The notes under the pieces: generated by a model
What the model saw: only the letters and a program-made list of their open reading frames with translations
Told to the model about the DNA's origin: nothing
Database searches by the model: none
Translations under genes and position numbers: made by a program
Shown: positions 7,181 to 14,500 of the stretch, piece by piece
Numbering within the stretch: position 1 is the first letter of the stretch
Layout: the number at the start of each line of letters is the position of its first letter
Source: JAQSWP01 sp040255215
Lineage (GTDB): Bacteria; Pseudomonadota; Alphaproteobacteria; Reyranellales; JAQSWP01
Assembly: GCA_040255215.1 (NCBI GenBank)
Contig: JBDZUM010000058.1
Span: 1 to 23,653 of the forward strand
Length of the DNA stretch: 23,653 nucleotides
Direction: 5' to 3'

Positions 7181-8428
7181 ATGCGCATTCTGTCCCTCGA
7201 CGGCGGCGGCTCCTGGGCGATCCTGCAGATCCAGGCGCTGATCGACCTCTATCCGCAGGCGCAGACCGGGCACGAGCTGCTGCGCCAGTTCGATTTCGTG
7301 GTCGCCAACTCGGGCGGCACCATCGTGCTGGCGGCGCTGATCGAGAACATGCCGCTGCCGCAGATCGAGGCGCTGTTCCTCGACGAGGTCGCGCGCAAGG
7401 AGATCTTCTTCAAGCTGCCGTGGTGGAAGCGCATTTCGCGCATCATCGGGCTCGGTCCGCGCTATGACGCTGAGGAGAAGATCAAGGGGCTCGCCGCGCG
7501 CATGCCCTTGCATGGCAACACGCCGATCAGCGATCTGGGCAGCATGGTCGCCGCCGCCAACGGCCGGCCGTTCGATTTCCTGATGATGACCTTCGACTAC
7601 GATCGCCGGCGGGCGGTGTTCCAGCGCTCGGACGCCAATTCGATGGCCAGCAGCGGCAGTCCGCCGGCGGTGCCGCCGGGTCAGCGACTGGTCCCGACCC
7701 TGGCAGAAGCGGTGCATTCGGCGACCAACGCGCCGGTCGATTTCTTCGACAAGCCGGCCCGCTTCCTGCTGTGGGATTCGGCGCTCAATCCCGCCGCCAA
7801 CCGGCACCGCCGCTTCTGGGATGGGGCGGTCGGCGGCTACAACAATCCTGCTTTGGCCGGGCTGGTGGAAATTCTGGCGCGGCCCAACCCGCCGGCGCCC
7901 GGTGCGATCTCCGTGCTCAGCATCGGCACGGCCTCGGTGGTGCTGCCCTATCGGCTGCATTACCCGCAGGCGCCGGGGCTGCTGGTGCAGGACCTGCCCG
8001 ACCAGAGCCTGCTGCAGGACATCAAGGCGCTGGCCACCGCCATCCTCGACGACCCGCCCGATGCGGCAAGCTTCATCGCCCATGTCTGGCTGGGCGGCGC
8101 CTTGCCGGCGCGCACCGCACCGCCGGTGACGAACGGGCCGCTGGTGCGCATGAACCCGCTGGTGCAGCCGGTGCGCACGGTCAACGGCACCTTGGCGCTG
8201 CCCAACGGAGTGAGCGCCGAGGATTTCGAGACGCTGCGCAAAATGGAGATGGATGCCGTCGAGCAGGACGAGGTGCTGCTGATCCAGCGCTTCGGCCAGC
8301 GCTGGCTGGCCGACGACGTGACCAACCAGGCGATCCGCGCCAACAGTTTCACCCTGGAACCGCAGATCGGCTTCAATCGCTTCAGCGAAGCCAAGGCGGC
8401 GTGGCTGGCGCGCGCGCCGTTCCGCTAG
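7181..8428 (+). CDS. Patatin-like acyl hydrolase, second of a tandem pair
   Basis: A 415-residue paralogue of the preceding gene, colinear over its whole length. It shares LSLDGGGSWA at residues 5-13, the elbow VANSGGT (Ser44) and the dyad aspartate Asp214 in FWDGAVGGYNNPAL. Both proteins also share blocks not typical of plant patatins: LPWWKR, FDYDRRRAVFQRSD, DDPPDAASFIAHVWLGG, LVRMNPLVQP and a C-terminal FNRFSEAKAAWLA. The main difference is a proline-rich insertion at about residues 158-170. A strong Shine-Dalgarno (AAGGAGG) precedes the ATG, stronger than that of copy one. The 40-base spacing makes co-transcription likely. The stop overlaps the convergent cyclase gene by 4 bases. Conservation of the catalytic residues in both copies suggests both are functional. 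Confidence 0.88.
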   Translation: MRILSLDGGGSWAILQIQALIDLYPQAQTGHELLRQFDFVVANSGGTIVLAALIENMPLPQIEALFLDEVARKEIFFKLPWWKRISRIIGLGPRYDAEEKIKGLAARMPLHGNTPISDLGSMVAAANGRPFDFLMMTFDYDRRRAVFQRSDANSMASSGSPPAVPPGQRLVPTLAEAVHSATNAPVDFFDKPARFLLWDSALNPAANRHRRFWDGAVGGYNNPALAGLVEILARPNPPAPGAISVLSIGTASVVLPYRLHYPQAPGLLVQDLPDQSLLQDIKALATAILDDPPDAASFIAHVWLGGALPARTAPPVTNGPLVRMNPLVQPVRTVNGTLALPNGVSAEDFETLRKMEMDAVEQDEVLLIQRFGQRWLADDVTNQAIRANSFTLEPQIGFNRFSEAKAAWLARAPFR

Positions 8429-9780
8429 GCCAGCATTACCAGATCGATCGGCTCGCCGATGCCGGCGACGCTGTGGGCCGGCAGCGGGCGCGCCTGGGGT
8501 TTTCCGTCATAGCCCTGCGTGCGGGCCAGCTCGAAGGTCGTCGCGTCGGTCAACGCGGTGGTGCCTTCGATCTTGTTGTGCGTCTCGAGCTTGGCGGCGC
8601 GGTTCACCGCATCGCCGATCACCGTGTATTCCAGCCGCGTGCCGTCGCCGATGACACCGAACAGCACCGGCCCGCTCGCCGCCGCCATGCCGATGGCGAT
8701 TGGCGACAGGCCAGCGGCCTGGCGTTCGCGCGCCCAGGCGTCGCCGGCGGCGACCAGCGCCTCGATGGCGCGCAGCGCGTCGGCGGCATGGGTGGGCGAG
8801 CGCGCCACCGCGCCGAAGCTGGCGAGGATGCCGTCGCCCAGGAATTTGTCGATCGCGCCGCCATGGGCCTGGATGATCGGGCAGAGTCTGGCGTGATAGT
8901 CCTCCAGCAGGCGCACCACGTCGTCCGGTCCCATTTGCGTCGACAGACGCGTGAAGCCGCGAATGTCGGTGACCAGGATCGTGGCGTCGCGGGCTTCGCC
9001 ATGGCCGGGGCGCAGGCTGGCATCGGCGCCGGTGATCTGCGAAACCACGCCGGGATCGAAGAACTGCGCCAGATCGCGCGCCGCCTGGCGTTCGGCGACC
9101 GAGCGCACCAGCAGGCGGCGGGCGCGGGCGATGGCCAGGGCGAGAATGGCCGTGACCGTCAGCATGGCGACGATGCGGTCGACTTCGGCGCCGATCAGCG
9201 TGGCATTCGACGTCATGTAGACCACGAAGTCGCGCGTCACGTTGGGATCGCCGCCGGTGCCCGACAGCACGAACAGCGTCAGCGCCGCCCAGCCGCAGGC
9301 GGCGGCGATGCCGGCCACGACGACGAAACGCGCCTCGAAGCGCAGCGCGCGCAGGGCGATGAAGATGAAGAAATAAAGCTGCGTCGGCGCCTTGAGGTAG
9401 AAACTGGCGGGCTGGGCGTACTGAAGATGGAAGCTCCAGATCGTCACGACGAGCAGCGCCATATCGACGATCGAGGAAAGATAGAGCAGCCAGTCGGGCA
9501 GCCAGTCGCGCCAGGCCAGCAACAGGCGCAGCAGGGTGAAGCCGATATAGATCGACAGCACCGAAGGCACGATGGCCAACATCTGCACCTGGCCCTGCGC
9601 CATCGGTACGCTGAGATAGAGTGTGCCGAAGCCGAGCACGACGGCGAGCTGCACGAGCGAGGTCAGGATTTCCGAGCGGCGCTGCTGGACGCGGATGGTC
9701 TCGGCGACGCGCGCCGGCACGGTCTCGGGCGCCGGCCCGCCCAGCAGCCAGTCGATCAGCCGGCTGGCGGGCCTTGCCAT
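8425..9780 (-). CDS. Membrane-bound class III adenylate/guanylate cyclase
   Basis: A 451-residue protein. The N-terminal half has about five to six hydrophobic segments (near residues 39-60, 66-88, 98-118, 133-145, 150-173 and 200-222), followed by a class III nucleotidyl cyclase domain from about residue 262. The two metal-binding aspartates are Asp272 (VTDIRGFTRLS) and Asp316 (FLGDGILASFG). The purine-contact lysine is Lys312 (IDKFLGD). In TVIGDAVNRAAKLE the second base-contact position is Thr386, the conserved asparagine is Asn393 and the transition-state arginine position is Lys397. Lys/Thr at the base positions favours ATP, so the product is probably cAMP. The ATG follows the methyltransferase TGA by one base, so translation is likely coupled and this is the third gene of an operon. 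A longer upstream frame exists but only overlaps the methyltransferase gene. Confidence 0.92.
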   Translation of the reverse strand: MARPASRLIDWLLGGPAPETVPARVAETIRVQQRRSEILTSLVQLAVVLGFGTLYLSVPMAQGQVQMLAIVPSVLSIYIGFTLLRLLLAWRDWLPDWLLYLSSIVDMALLVVTIWSFHLQYAQPASFYLKAPTQLYFFIFIALRALRFEARFVVVAGIAAACGWAALTLFVLSGTGGDPNVTRDFVVYMTSNATLIGAEVDRIVAMLTVTAILALAIARARRLLVRSVAERQAARDLAQFFDPGVVSQITGADASLRPGHGEARDATILVTDIRGFTRLSTQMGPDDVVRLLEDYHARLCPIIQAHGGAIDKFLGDGILASFGAVARSPTHAADALRAIEALVAAGDAWARERQAAGLSPIAIGMAAASGPVLFGVIGDGTRLEYTVIGDAVNRAAKLETHNKIEGTTALTDATTFELARTQGYDGKPQARPLPAHSVAGIGEPIDLVMLA

Positions 9781-9781
9781 G

Positions 9782-10645
9782 TCAGGCCTTGCGCAGCCAC
9801 AGGCTGGCGTCGACCGCCGCCGCATGCCGGGGCAGGCGCGCGACGACGCCGGCGGCGACCCGTGCCGCCAGGCGGCTGCGCGCGTAATGGCTGGCGAAGA
9901 GCGGCGTCCAGCCGCCGCCGGCCAGCATCGGCGCCACGCCCTGCTGCTCGTTGTAGTTCCGCCAGCCCCAGGCCTCGGGATAGTCGTCGGGCAGGAAGAT
10001 GTCGTGGACATGCAGCAGCGTGCCGGAGGGGAGCAGCGGCAGGACGCGGTTGAACAGGTGGTCGCAATCGCTGCCGGGCATCAGGATATGGCTGGAATCG
10101 ACGAACAGCAGATCGCCCGCCTGCAGCTCCCGGAAAGGCTGATCGCCGGCCTGCTGCACGGTGCGCCGGTCGAAGGAAACGCGCGGCGCCAGGCTTTCGA
10201 TCGCCGCGCGCGGCGCGGGATCGATCGACAGGATCCTGCCGTCGCTGCCGGCATCGTGCAGGGCGCGGGCGAGAAAGCGCGTCGAGTGGCCGGAGCCGAC
10301 TTCGACGATGCGTCGCGGCAGAAAGCGCCGGACCATGGCATAGGCGGCAGCGGCATCGAGCGTGGCGAACCAGCCCTGATCAAAGCGTGGGTTGGGAATA
10401 CCCTTCGCCGGCCGGCCCGCCTCGGCGGCAATGCCTTCAAGCGCCGACGCGTGGCGATCGATCTCCGCCAGTATTTTGAGGAAGGCCGGCTGCGCGCGCT
10501 CGAAGATCGCTTCGATCGGCGCGTAGGCGGGGTTGCGTCCGGGCAGGGCCAGCGACTGGGCGTAGCGATGGGGGATGAACCAGCCGCGGCGGGCCAGCCC
10601 GCTCAGCGTCGCCAGGCCAAGGCCCAGCCGGCGCAGGGATTTCAC
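9782..10645 (-). CDS. Class I SAM-dependent methyltransferase (Methyltransf_24-like)
   Basis: A 287-residue protein. The SAM-binding motif I is IVEVGSGHSTRFLA (residues 113-126), followed by the acidic end of strand 2 (ILSIDPAPR) and the motif LLFVDSSHI. This pattern matches the Methyltransf_24 group of small-molecule or O-methyltransferases. Residues 1-35 are basic and hydrophobic (MKSLRRLGLGLATLSGLARR, then FIPHRYA), possibly membrane-associated. A C-terminal HDIFLPDDYPEAW block also suggests a metal- or substrate-binding loop. Substrate not deducible. It starts with GTG, 10 bases after the MBL gene stop, and ends one base before the cyclase ATG. It is therefore the middle gene of a three-gene unit. 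Confidence 0.82.
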   Translation of the reverse strand: MKSLRRLGLGLATLSGLARRGWFIPHRYAQSLALPGRNPAYAPIEAIFERAQPAFLKILAEIDRHASALEGIAAEAGRPAKGIPNPRFDQGWFATLDAAAAYAMVRRFLPRRIVEVGSGHSTRFLARALHDAGSDGRILSIDPAPRAAIESLAPRVSFDRRTVQQAGDQPFRELQAGDLLFVDSSHILMPGSDCDHLFNRVLPLLPSGTLLHVHDIFLPDDYPEAWGWRNYNEQQGVAPMLAGGGWTPLFASHYARSRLAARVAAGVVARLPRHAAAVDASLWLRKA

Positions 10646-10655
10646 GAGGCTGCGT

Positions 10656-11516
10656 TCATGGCTTCAGGACCATGCCCTCGCGCGCCACGACGCTGCCCGG
10701 CCGCGCCTTCTCGACCGCCCGCGCGACGCCGTCCATGAAGGCGTCGTTGTGGCCGGGATCGTGATGGAACACCACGAACTGCTTGACGCCGGCGGCCTCG
10801 GCCAGCTTGACGCCTTCCTGCCAGGTCGAGTGGCCCCAGCCGCGATAGGTCGGGTATTCCTCGTCGGTGTAGGTGGAGTCGTAGATCATGATATCGGCGC
10901 CGCGCACCAGCTCGACGATGGTCTCGTCGATGCGGTCGGGATAGTGCTCGGTGTCGGTGATGTAGCAGATCGACTTGCCGGCGAACTCGACGCGATAGCC
11001 GGTCGAGCCGTTGGGATGGTTGAGCAGGGCGGTGCGCAAGGTCACGCCCGGATGCGGCGTCAGCACCTGGCCGGCGCGGAAATCGTTGAAGCTGACCTTG
11101 GCCTGGAAGATCTCCAGCGACACCGGATAGAGCGGCGCCATCATCAGATTGGTCAGCACGCCGCGCAGCGTCATCTCGTCCTCGAGATGGCCGGCCCACA
11201 TGCGCACGGTGCTGTCGGGGCAGAACAGCGACGAGAAGAACGTCAGCCCGCAGACGTGATCGAAATGCGTGTGGGTGAAGAAGATATCGAGGTCGTTGGG
11301 GCGGCACTGCGCCAGCTCGAGGCCGAGCGCGCGGATGCCGGTGCCCGCGTCGAAGATCAGGCGCTTGTCGCCGCAGGCGATCTCGAGACAGGAAGTGTTG
11401 CCGCCATAGCGAACGTAGTCCGGTCCCGGACAGGCGATCGAGCCGCGCACGCCCCAGAAACGGACCGAGAAATCGGTATTGCCCGTTGCCAATTCCAGCT
11501 CCTGCGTCCTTGGCAT
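10656..11516 (-). CDS. MBL-fold metallo-hydrolase, possible phosphodiesterase
   Basis: A 286-residue metallo-beta-lactamase-fold enzyme. The metal motif is THTHFDH (His82, His84, Asp86, His87); further ligands are probably His167 (LLNHPNGS), Asp188 (CYITDTEHYPD) and His251 or His252 (VVFHHDPGH). The N-terminal block RFWGVRGSIACPGP...YGGNTSCLEI is typical of a bacterial subgroup related to RNase Z and class II cyclic-nucleotide phosphodiesterases. No signal peptide is seen. It is the first gene of the unit that ends with a class III cyclase, which makes cyclic-nucleotide hydrolysis an attractive but unproven role. The ATG at 11516 lacks a close ribosome site; a GGGGGAG lies 18 bases upstream. 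Confidence 0.85.
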   Translation of the reverse strand: MPRTQELELATGNTDFSVRFWGVRGSIACPGPDYVRYGGNTSCLEIACGDKRLIFDAGTGIRALGLELAQCRPNDLDIFFTHTHFDHVCGLTFFSSLFCPDSTVRMWAGHLEDEMTLRGVLTNLMMAPLYPVSLEIFQAKVSFNDFRAGQVLTPHPGVTLRTALLNHPNGSTGYRVEFAGKSICYITDTEHYPDRIDETIVELVRGADIMIYDSTYTDEEYPTYRGWGHSTWQEGVKLAEAAGVKQFVVFHHDPGHNDAFMDGVARAVEKARPGSVVAREGMVLKP

Positions 11517-11548
11517 GAGGCCCGGGACGCGTTGCTCCCCCGAAACTT

Positions 11549-11577
11549 AGAATCGTTTCAGATATGTGATTCGTCAA
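11549..11577 (-). promoter_or_regulatory. Possible promoter for the MBL-methyltransferase-cyclase unit
   Basis: On the minus strand TTGACG (11577-11572) is followed, after a 17-base spacer, by GATTCT (11554-11549), a 3-of-6 match to TATAAT. The area 11546-11660 is strikingly AT-rich compared with its surroundings, as expected for a divergent promoter region. On the plus strand TATAGT (11627-11632) is a possible -10 for the lipid kinase, but without a good -35. Confidence 0.35.
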
Positions 11578-11682
11578 TATATCGAGTGGATATACATGAC
11601 TCGTGTCTTTGCGCGGATTTCGGCCGTATAGTTCTCGGCAAGAAAAAATAAATCGCGGGATCGGCCCCGCGCCGGGGAGGAC

Positions 11683-12615
11683 ATGCGCACGCTGGTCATC
11701 GCCAATCCCATGGCGCGCAAGGGCGGCTGCGCTCGCGCCTGGCCCATGATCGAGGCGCGCCTGCGCCGGCATGTTCCCGAATTCGACGTGCGTTTCACCG
11801 AGCGTCCCGGTCACGGCATCGAGCTGGCGCGCGAAGGCGTCGCGGAAGGCTACGACGTCTTCGTCGCCGTCGGCGGCGACGGCACGGTCAACGAAGTGGT
11901 CAACGGCATGATCGAGAACGGCGCCATGGCGCGGCCAGGCATCGTGCTGTGCCCGATCCCCGCCGGCACGGCCAACGAGCTGTGCCTGGCGCTCGGCCTG
12001 CTGGTGGACGAGGACGCGCCCTATCGCAACGTCGCCGAAGGCAGGATCCGGCAGATCGATCTGATCGACGTGCGCTGCGCGGGCATCGCGGGCGGCGAAG
12101 CGCAGCGCTACGGCTACGCCATCGCCTGCTTCGGCGCCGCGGCGGAGATTTCCTACCGCACGTCGGCCTCGCGCTTCCTGAAGAAACTCGGCGGCCGCTT
12201 CTCCTACTACTACCAAACCCTGCTGGTGACGCTGACCTATCCCTACTGGCAGGCCAGTTTGCGCGTCGACGATCAGCCGGCGCGTTCGGTTGCCGTCTAT
12301 ACCGGCCTGGCCTGCAATACGCCCAATGGCGGCGGCGGCATGAAGCTGGCGCCCGGCGCCTCGTTCGAGGACGGCGTGCTCGACCTGGTGCTGTTCCGCG
12401 AGATCACGCGGCGCGACATCATCTTCCAGAAGCCGAGCTGGCTCTACGAAGGCCGCCACGTCGAGCACCCGCAGGTCGAGGTGGTGCGCGGTCGCGACAT
12501 CCGGGTCGAAGGGCCGAGCATGGCGCTGGTCGATCTCGACGGCGAGACGGTTGGTCGCCTGCCGATGGCCGCGACGGTGATCCCGATGGCGCTGACGGTC
12601 AGGTCCCTGGTCTGA
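11683..12615 (+). CDS. Diacylglycerol/lipid kinase family protein (YegS/DagK-type)
   Basis: A 310-residue soluble lipid kinase homologue. The nucleotide-binding motif is VAVGGDGTVNEVVNG (GGDGT at 64-68), followed by the second family motif IPAGTANELC (93-98). The C-terminal half has the usual beta-sandwich with a late VDLDGE motif that commonly contributes a metal or phosphate site. Family members phosphorylate diacylglycerol, phosphatidylglycerol or sphingoid bases using ATP; the exact lipid cannot be told from sequence. It has a GGGGAGG Shine-Dalgarno very close to the ATG. It is divergent from the MBL-cyclase unit across 166 bases and is followed 86 bases later by the lipoprotein gene. Confidence 0.92.
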   Translation: MRTLVIANPMARKGGCARAWPMIEARLRRHVPEFDVRFTERPGHGIELAREGVAEGYDVFVAVGGDGTVNEVVNGMIENGAMARPGIVLCPIPAGTANELCLALGLLVDEDAPYRNVAEGRIRQIDLIDVRCAGIAGGEAQRYGYAIACFGAAAEISYRTSASRFLKKLGGRFSYYYQTLLVTLTYPYWQASLRVDDQPARSVAVYTGLACNTPNGGGGMKLAPGASFEDGVLDLVLFREITRRDIIFQKPSWLYEGRHVEHPQVEVVRGRDIRVEGPSMALVDLDGETVGRLPMAATVIPMALTVRSLV

Positions 12616-12701
12616 CGCTTTCGTCTCGGCGCTGGTCGGTTGCACTGGAACGACGGACGATGCAAAGTTCGCGAGCAATATCCTCGGGGGAGCACTACCG
12701 T

Positions 12702-13379
12702 ATGTTGATGAGAATTCTGGGCGCGGCCGTCCTGGCCGGCGCGTTGGCGGCGTGCGGCACGCCCGCGAAGATCGATCACAAGGGCGATCCGTCCATCAAG
12801 CAGGCCGAATCGGCCAAGACCATCGACCTCAAGCGCATCGTGAGCAAGCAGGGTGCCGGCCAGCATGTCGGGCAGTTGCGCGCCGGTCTGCTCTGCGCCG
12901 GCCAGGGCGACCTGACGACCAGGGGAGTCAATATCGACATCGCCGATCGCGATACGTTGCGCGTGATCTACGACGAGCTGAAGACCGCCAACTACAACAT
13001 GGTGGGCACGCCGGACGACCTGTTCGATAATCCGGCACGCGAACGAGCCGACTTCCAGCTCGCCGGCGTCGTGTCGAACGTGCGCGGCAACATCTGCTTC
13101 CCGATGGCGGGGTTCGGCAATCTGCGCAGCGCCAAGGGGGAGTATGCCGCAACCGTGGACTGGCAGCTCTATGATCGGCATGCGAGCAAAGTCGTCTATG
13201 CCCTATCGACCGAAGGCACGTCGCAGGTGAAGGAGGCCAGCGAAGATGGATTCCGCCAGCTCCAGACCGGTGCGCTGCGTCAGGCCACTAAGGCGCTGCT
13301 GGCCGACCCGGGCTTCCGCGATGCCATCGCCAAGGGTGGCGTGGCGAAGCCGGCGGCAGCCGCGCGTCCGGGTTCCTGA
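12702..13379 (+). CDS. Lipoprotein of unknown function
   Basis: A 225-residue protein beginning MLMRILGAAVLAGALAACGT, a clear lipoprotein signal with lipobox LAAC (Cys18). It is expected to be lipid-anchored at the membrane and face the periplasm. The mature part has no motif I recognise. It includes LCAGQGDL, VIYDELKTANYNMVG, SNVRGNICFP and DWQLYDRHASKVVY, reading as a mixed alpha/beta domain, and two well-spaced cysteines (near residues 66 and 129) could form a disulfide. The end is an Ala/Pro-rich tail. The start is set by GGGGGAG 9-10 bases before ATG; an in-frame ATG two codons on is possible. The frame continues far upstream but only overlaps the lipid kinase gene. A long hairpin follows the stop. 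Confidence 0.8.
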   Translation: MLMRILGAAVLAGALAACGTPAKIDHKGDPSIKQAESAKTIDLKRIVSKQGAGQHVGQLRAGLLCAGQGDLTTRGVNIDIADRDTLRVIYDELKTANYNMVGTPDDLFDNPARERADFQLAGVVSNVRGNICFPMAGFGNLRSAKGEYAATVDWQLYDRHASKVVYALSTEGTSQVKEASEDGFRQLQTGALRQATKALLADPGFRDAIAKGGVAKPAAAARPGS

Positions 13380-13401
13380 AGCCGATGGAGCGAGAGCTGG
13401 C

Positions 13402-13447
13402 GACGCTGGAGGCGAAGTCACCGACCAGGTGAGTTCGCCGCAGCGTC
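13402..13447. terminator. Long hairpin between convergent genes, probable bidirectional terminator
   Basis: Left arm 13402-13422 and right arm 13428-13447 pair almost perfectly around a 5-base loop (GACCA). The outer blocks are GACGCTG/CAGCGTC, the inner ones GGCGAA/TTCGCC and TCACC/GGTGA, with one mismatch and one bulge. It lies between the lipoprotein stop (13379) and the fdsD stop (13446-13448), overlapping the latter by two bases, which suits a terminator serving both convergent transcripts. No T-tract is present on either side. Confidence 0.6.
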
Positions 13448-13652
13448 AGCGAAGTCGACTGGCCGCCGCCAGGACGAGCTCGTGCAGGCCCGACTCGTCG
13501 GCCGCCAGCATCTCCGCCAGCTCCGCCCGCATGCGCGGGTCCCAGAATTTCGTGATGTGATCGGCGACGCCGGCGATCGCTTCCTCGCGCGGATAGGCCG
13601 CGAAGTATTTCGCGATCTCGTTGGCGTCGTGGGTCAGCCTTGCGCGGTTCAT
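13446..13652 (-). CDS. fdsD: Formate dehydrogenase delta subunit
   Basis: A 68-residue protein matching the small FdsD family: Arg/His-rich start MNRARLTHDANEIAKYFAAYP, then EEAIAGVADHITKFWDPRMRAEL, which is the family hallmark. In Rhodobacter capsulatus and Cupriavidus necator FdsD belongs to the cytoplasmic NAD-dependent formate dehydrogenase system and is needed for assembly or activity. The start codon overlaps the fdhD stop (ATGA, 4 bases), and GGGAG lies 8-9 bases upstream, so translation is coupled. It is the last gene of the fds operon. The gene could be extended upstream only by overlapping fdhD. Confidence 0.9.
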   Translation of the reverse strand: MNRARLTHDANEIAKYFAAYPREEAIAGVADHITKFWDPRMRAELAEMLAADESGLHELVLAAASRLR

Positions 13653-14500
13653 CGCCGGTCTCCCGTGTGAAGCCGCTGCGCGCCAGAAAAGACGAGCATC
13701 GAATCGGCGCGCGCCAGCGCGATCAGACTTAATCCGCAGGCGCGCGCCAGCGTCACCGCCCGCGACGTGGGGGCGGAGACGGCGACCAGCACCGGCATGC
13801 CGACGCTGGCCGCCTTCATCACCAGCTCGACGCTGCAGCGGCTGGTCATCAGTGCCGCGCCGGAAGAGAAATCGTCGCCGGCCCGGGCCAGGGCGCCGAT
13901 CAGCTTGTCGAGCGCGTTGTGCCGGCCGACATCCTCCCGCAAGGCGACGAGCCGGCCCTCGGCATCGATCCAGCCGGCGGCGTGGACCGCGCCCGTCCGT
14001 TCGTTCAACGTCTGCGCCCGCGGCAGGGCGTCGAGCCCGTTGCGGATGGCGCGTTCGGAAATCGCGAAGTCGCTGGTCACGGTTGGCGGCTGCCGGTTGG
14101 CCTGGGCCAGGCTGTCGACGCCGCACAGCCCGCAGCCCGTCGGTCCCGCCAGCGTGCGCCGGCGTTCGGCGAGCGCCGCCGCGCGCCGCGCCGTCAGGCG
14201 CATGGCGATCTCGATGCCGTCCTTCTGGGGCGTGATCTCCAGATCGAGTATCTCGCCCGCATTGGCGACGATGGCTTCGCTCAAGGCGAAGCCGGTGGCG
14301 AAATCCTCCAGATCGCCCGGCGTCGCCAGCATCACGGCATGGGTGATACCATTGAAGGACAGGGCGACCGGCATTTCCTCCGGCAGGGTCCGGCCGGCAT
14401 CGACGAAGGCGCCGCCGCCGGCATCGAGACGGCTTGCGACCGCTTCCTGCGCCAGCGCCGCCGGCGCCTCGGGACGGCGGCTATTCCGCTGCGTCGACAT
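13649..14500 (-). CDS. fdhD: Formate dehydrogenase accessory sulfurtransferase FdhD
   Basis: A 283-residue FdhD (FdsC) homologue. The sulfur-transfer motif CxxC is Cys123-Gly-Leu-Cys126 in GPTGCGLCGVDSL. The C-terminal blocks TGAVHAAGW, REDVGRHNALDKLIGA and MTSRCSVELVMKAA are characteristic of FdhD/Mo-bis-MGD-binding proteins. FdhD takes sulfur from a cysteine desulfurase and delivers it to the molybdenum cofactor, without which formate dehydrogenase is inactive. The ATG at 14500 was chosen because it lies just inside the fdsA 3' end (20-base overlap); the frame extends to 14584 but only by overlapping fdsA further. No clear Shine-Dalgarno, so coupling to fdsA translation is likely. Gene order A-C-D matches known fds operons. 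Confidence 0.95.
   Translation of the reverse strand: MSTQRNSRRPEAPAALAQEAVASRLDAGGGAFVDAGRTLPEEMPVALSFNGITHAVMLATPGDLEDFATGFALSEAIVANAGEILDLEITPQKDGIEIAMRLTARRAAALAERRRTLAGPTGCGLCGVDSLAQANRQPPTVTSDFAISERAIRNGLDALPRAQTLNERTGAVHAAGWIDAEGRLVALREDVGRHNALDKLIGALARAGDDFSSGAALMTSRCSVELVMKAASVGMPVLVAVSAPTSRAVTLARACGLSLIALARADSMLVFSGAQRLHTGDRR

Noticed and set aside
5881..8083. Long minus-strand frames opposite the two patatin genes
   Set aside because: Similar to each other only because the patatin genes are paralogous; composition is that of antisense DNA.
5914..11516. A canonical CBASS or Pycsar operon
   Set aside because: No CD-NTase, no Cap2/Cap3 or ubiquitin-like genes; the cyclase has membrane segments and is convergent with, not co-transcribed with, the patatins.
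10642..12678. A 678-codon minus-strand frame spanning the lipid kinase and MBL genes
   Set aside because: It runs antisense to the kinase and in another frame of the MBL gene; both real genes have clear motifs.
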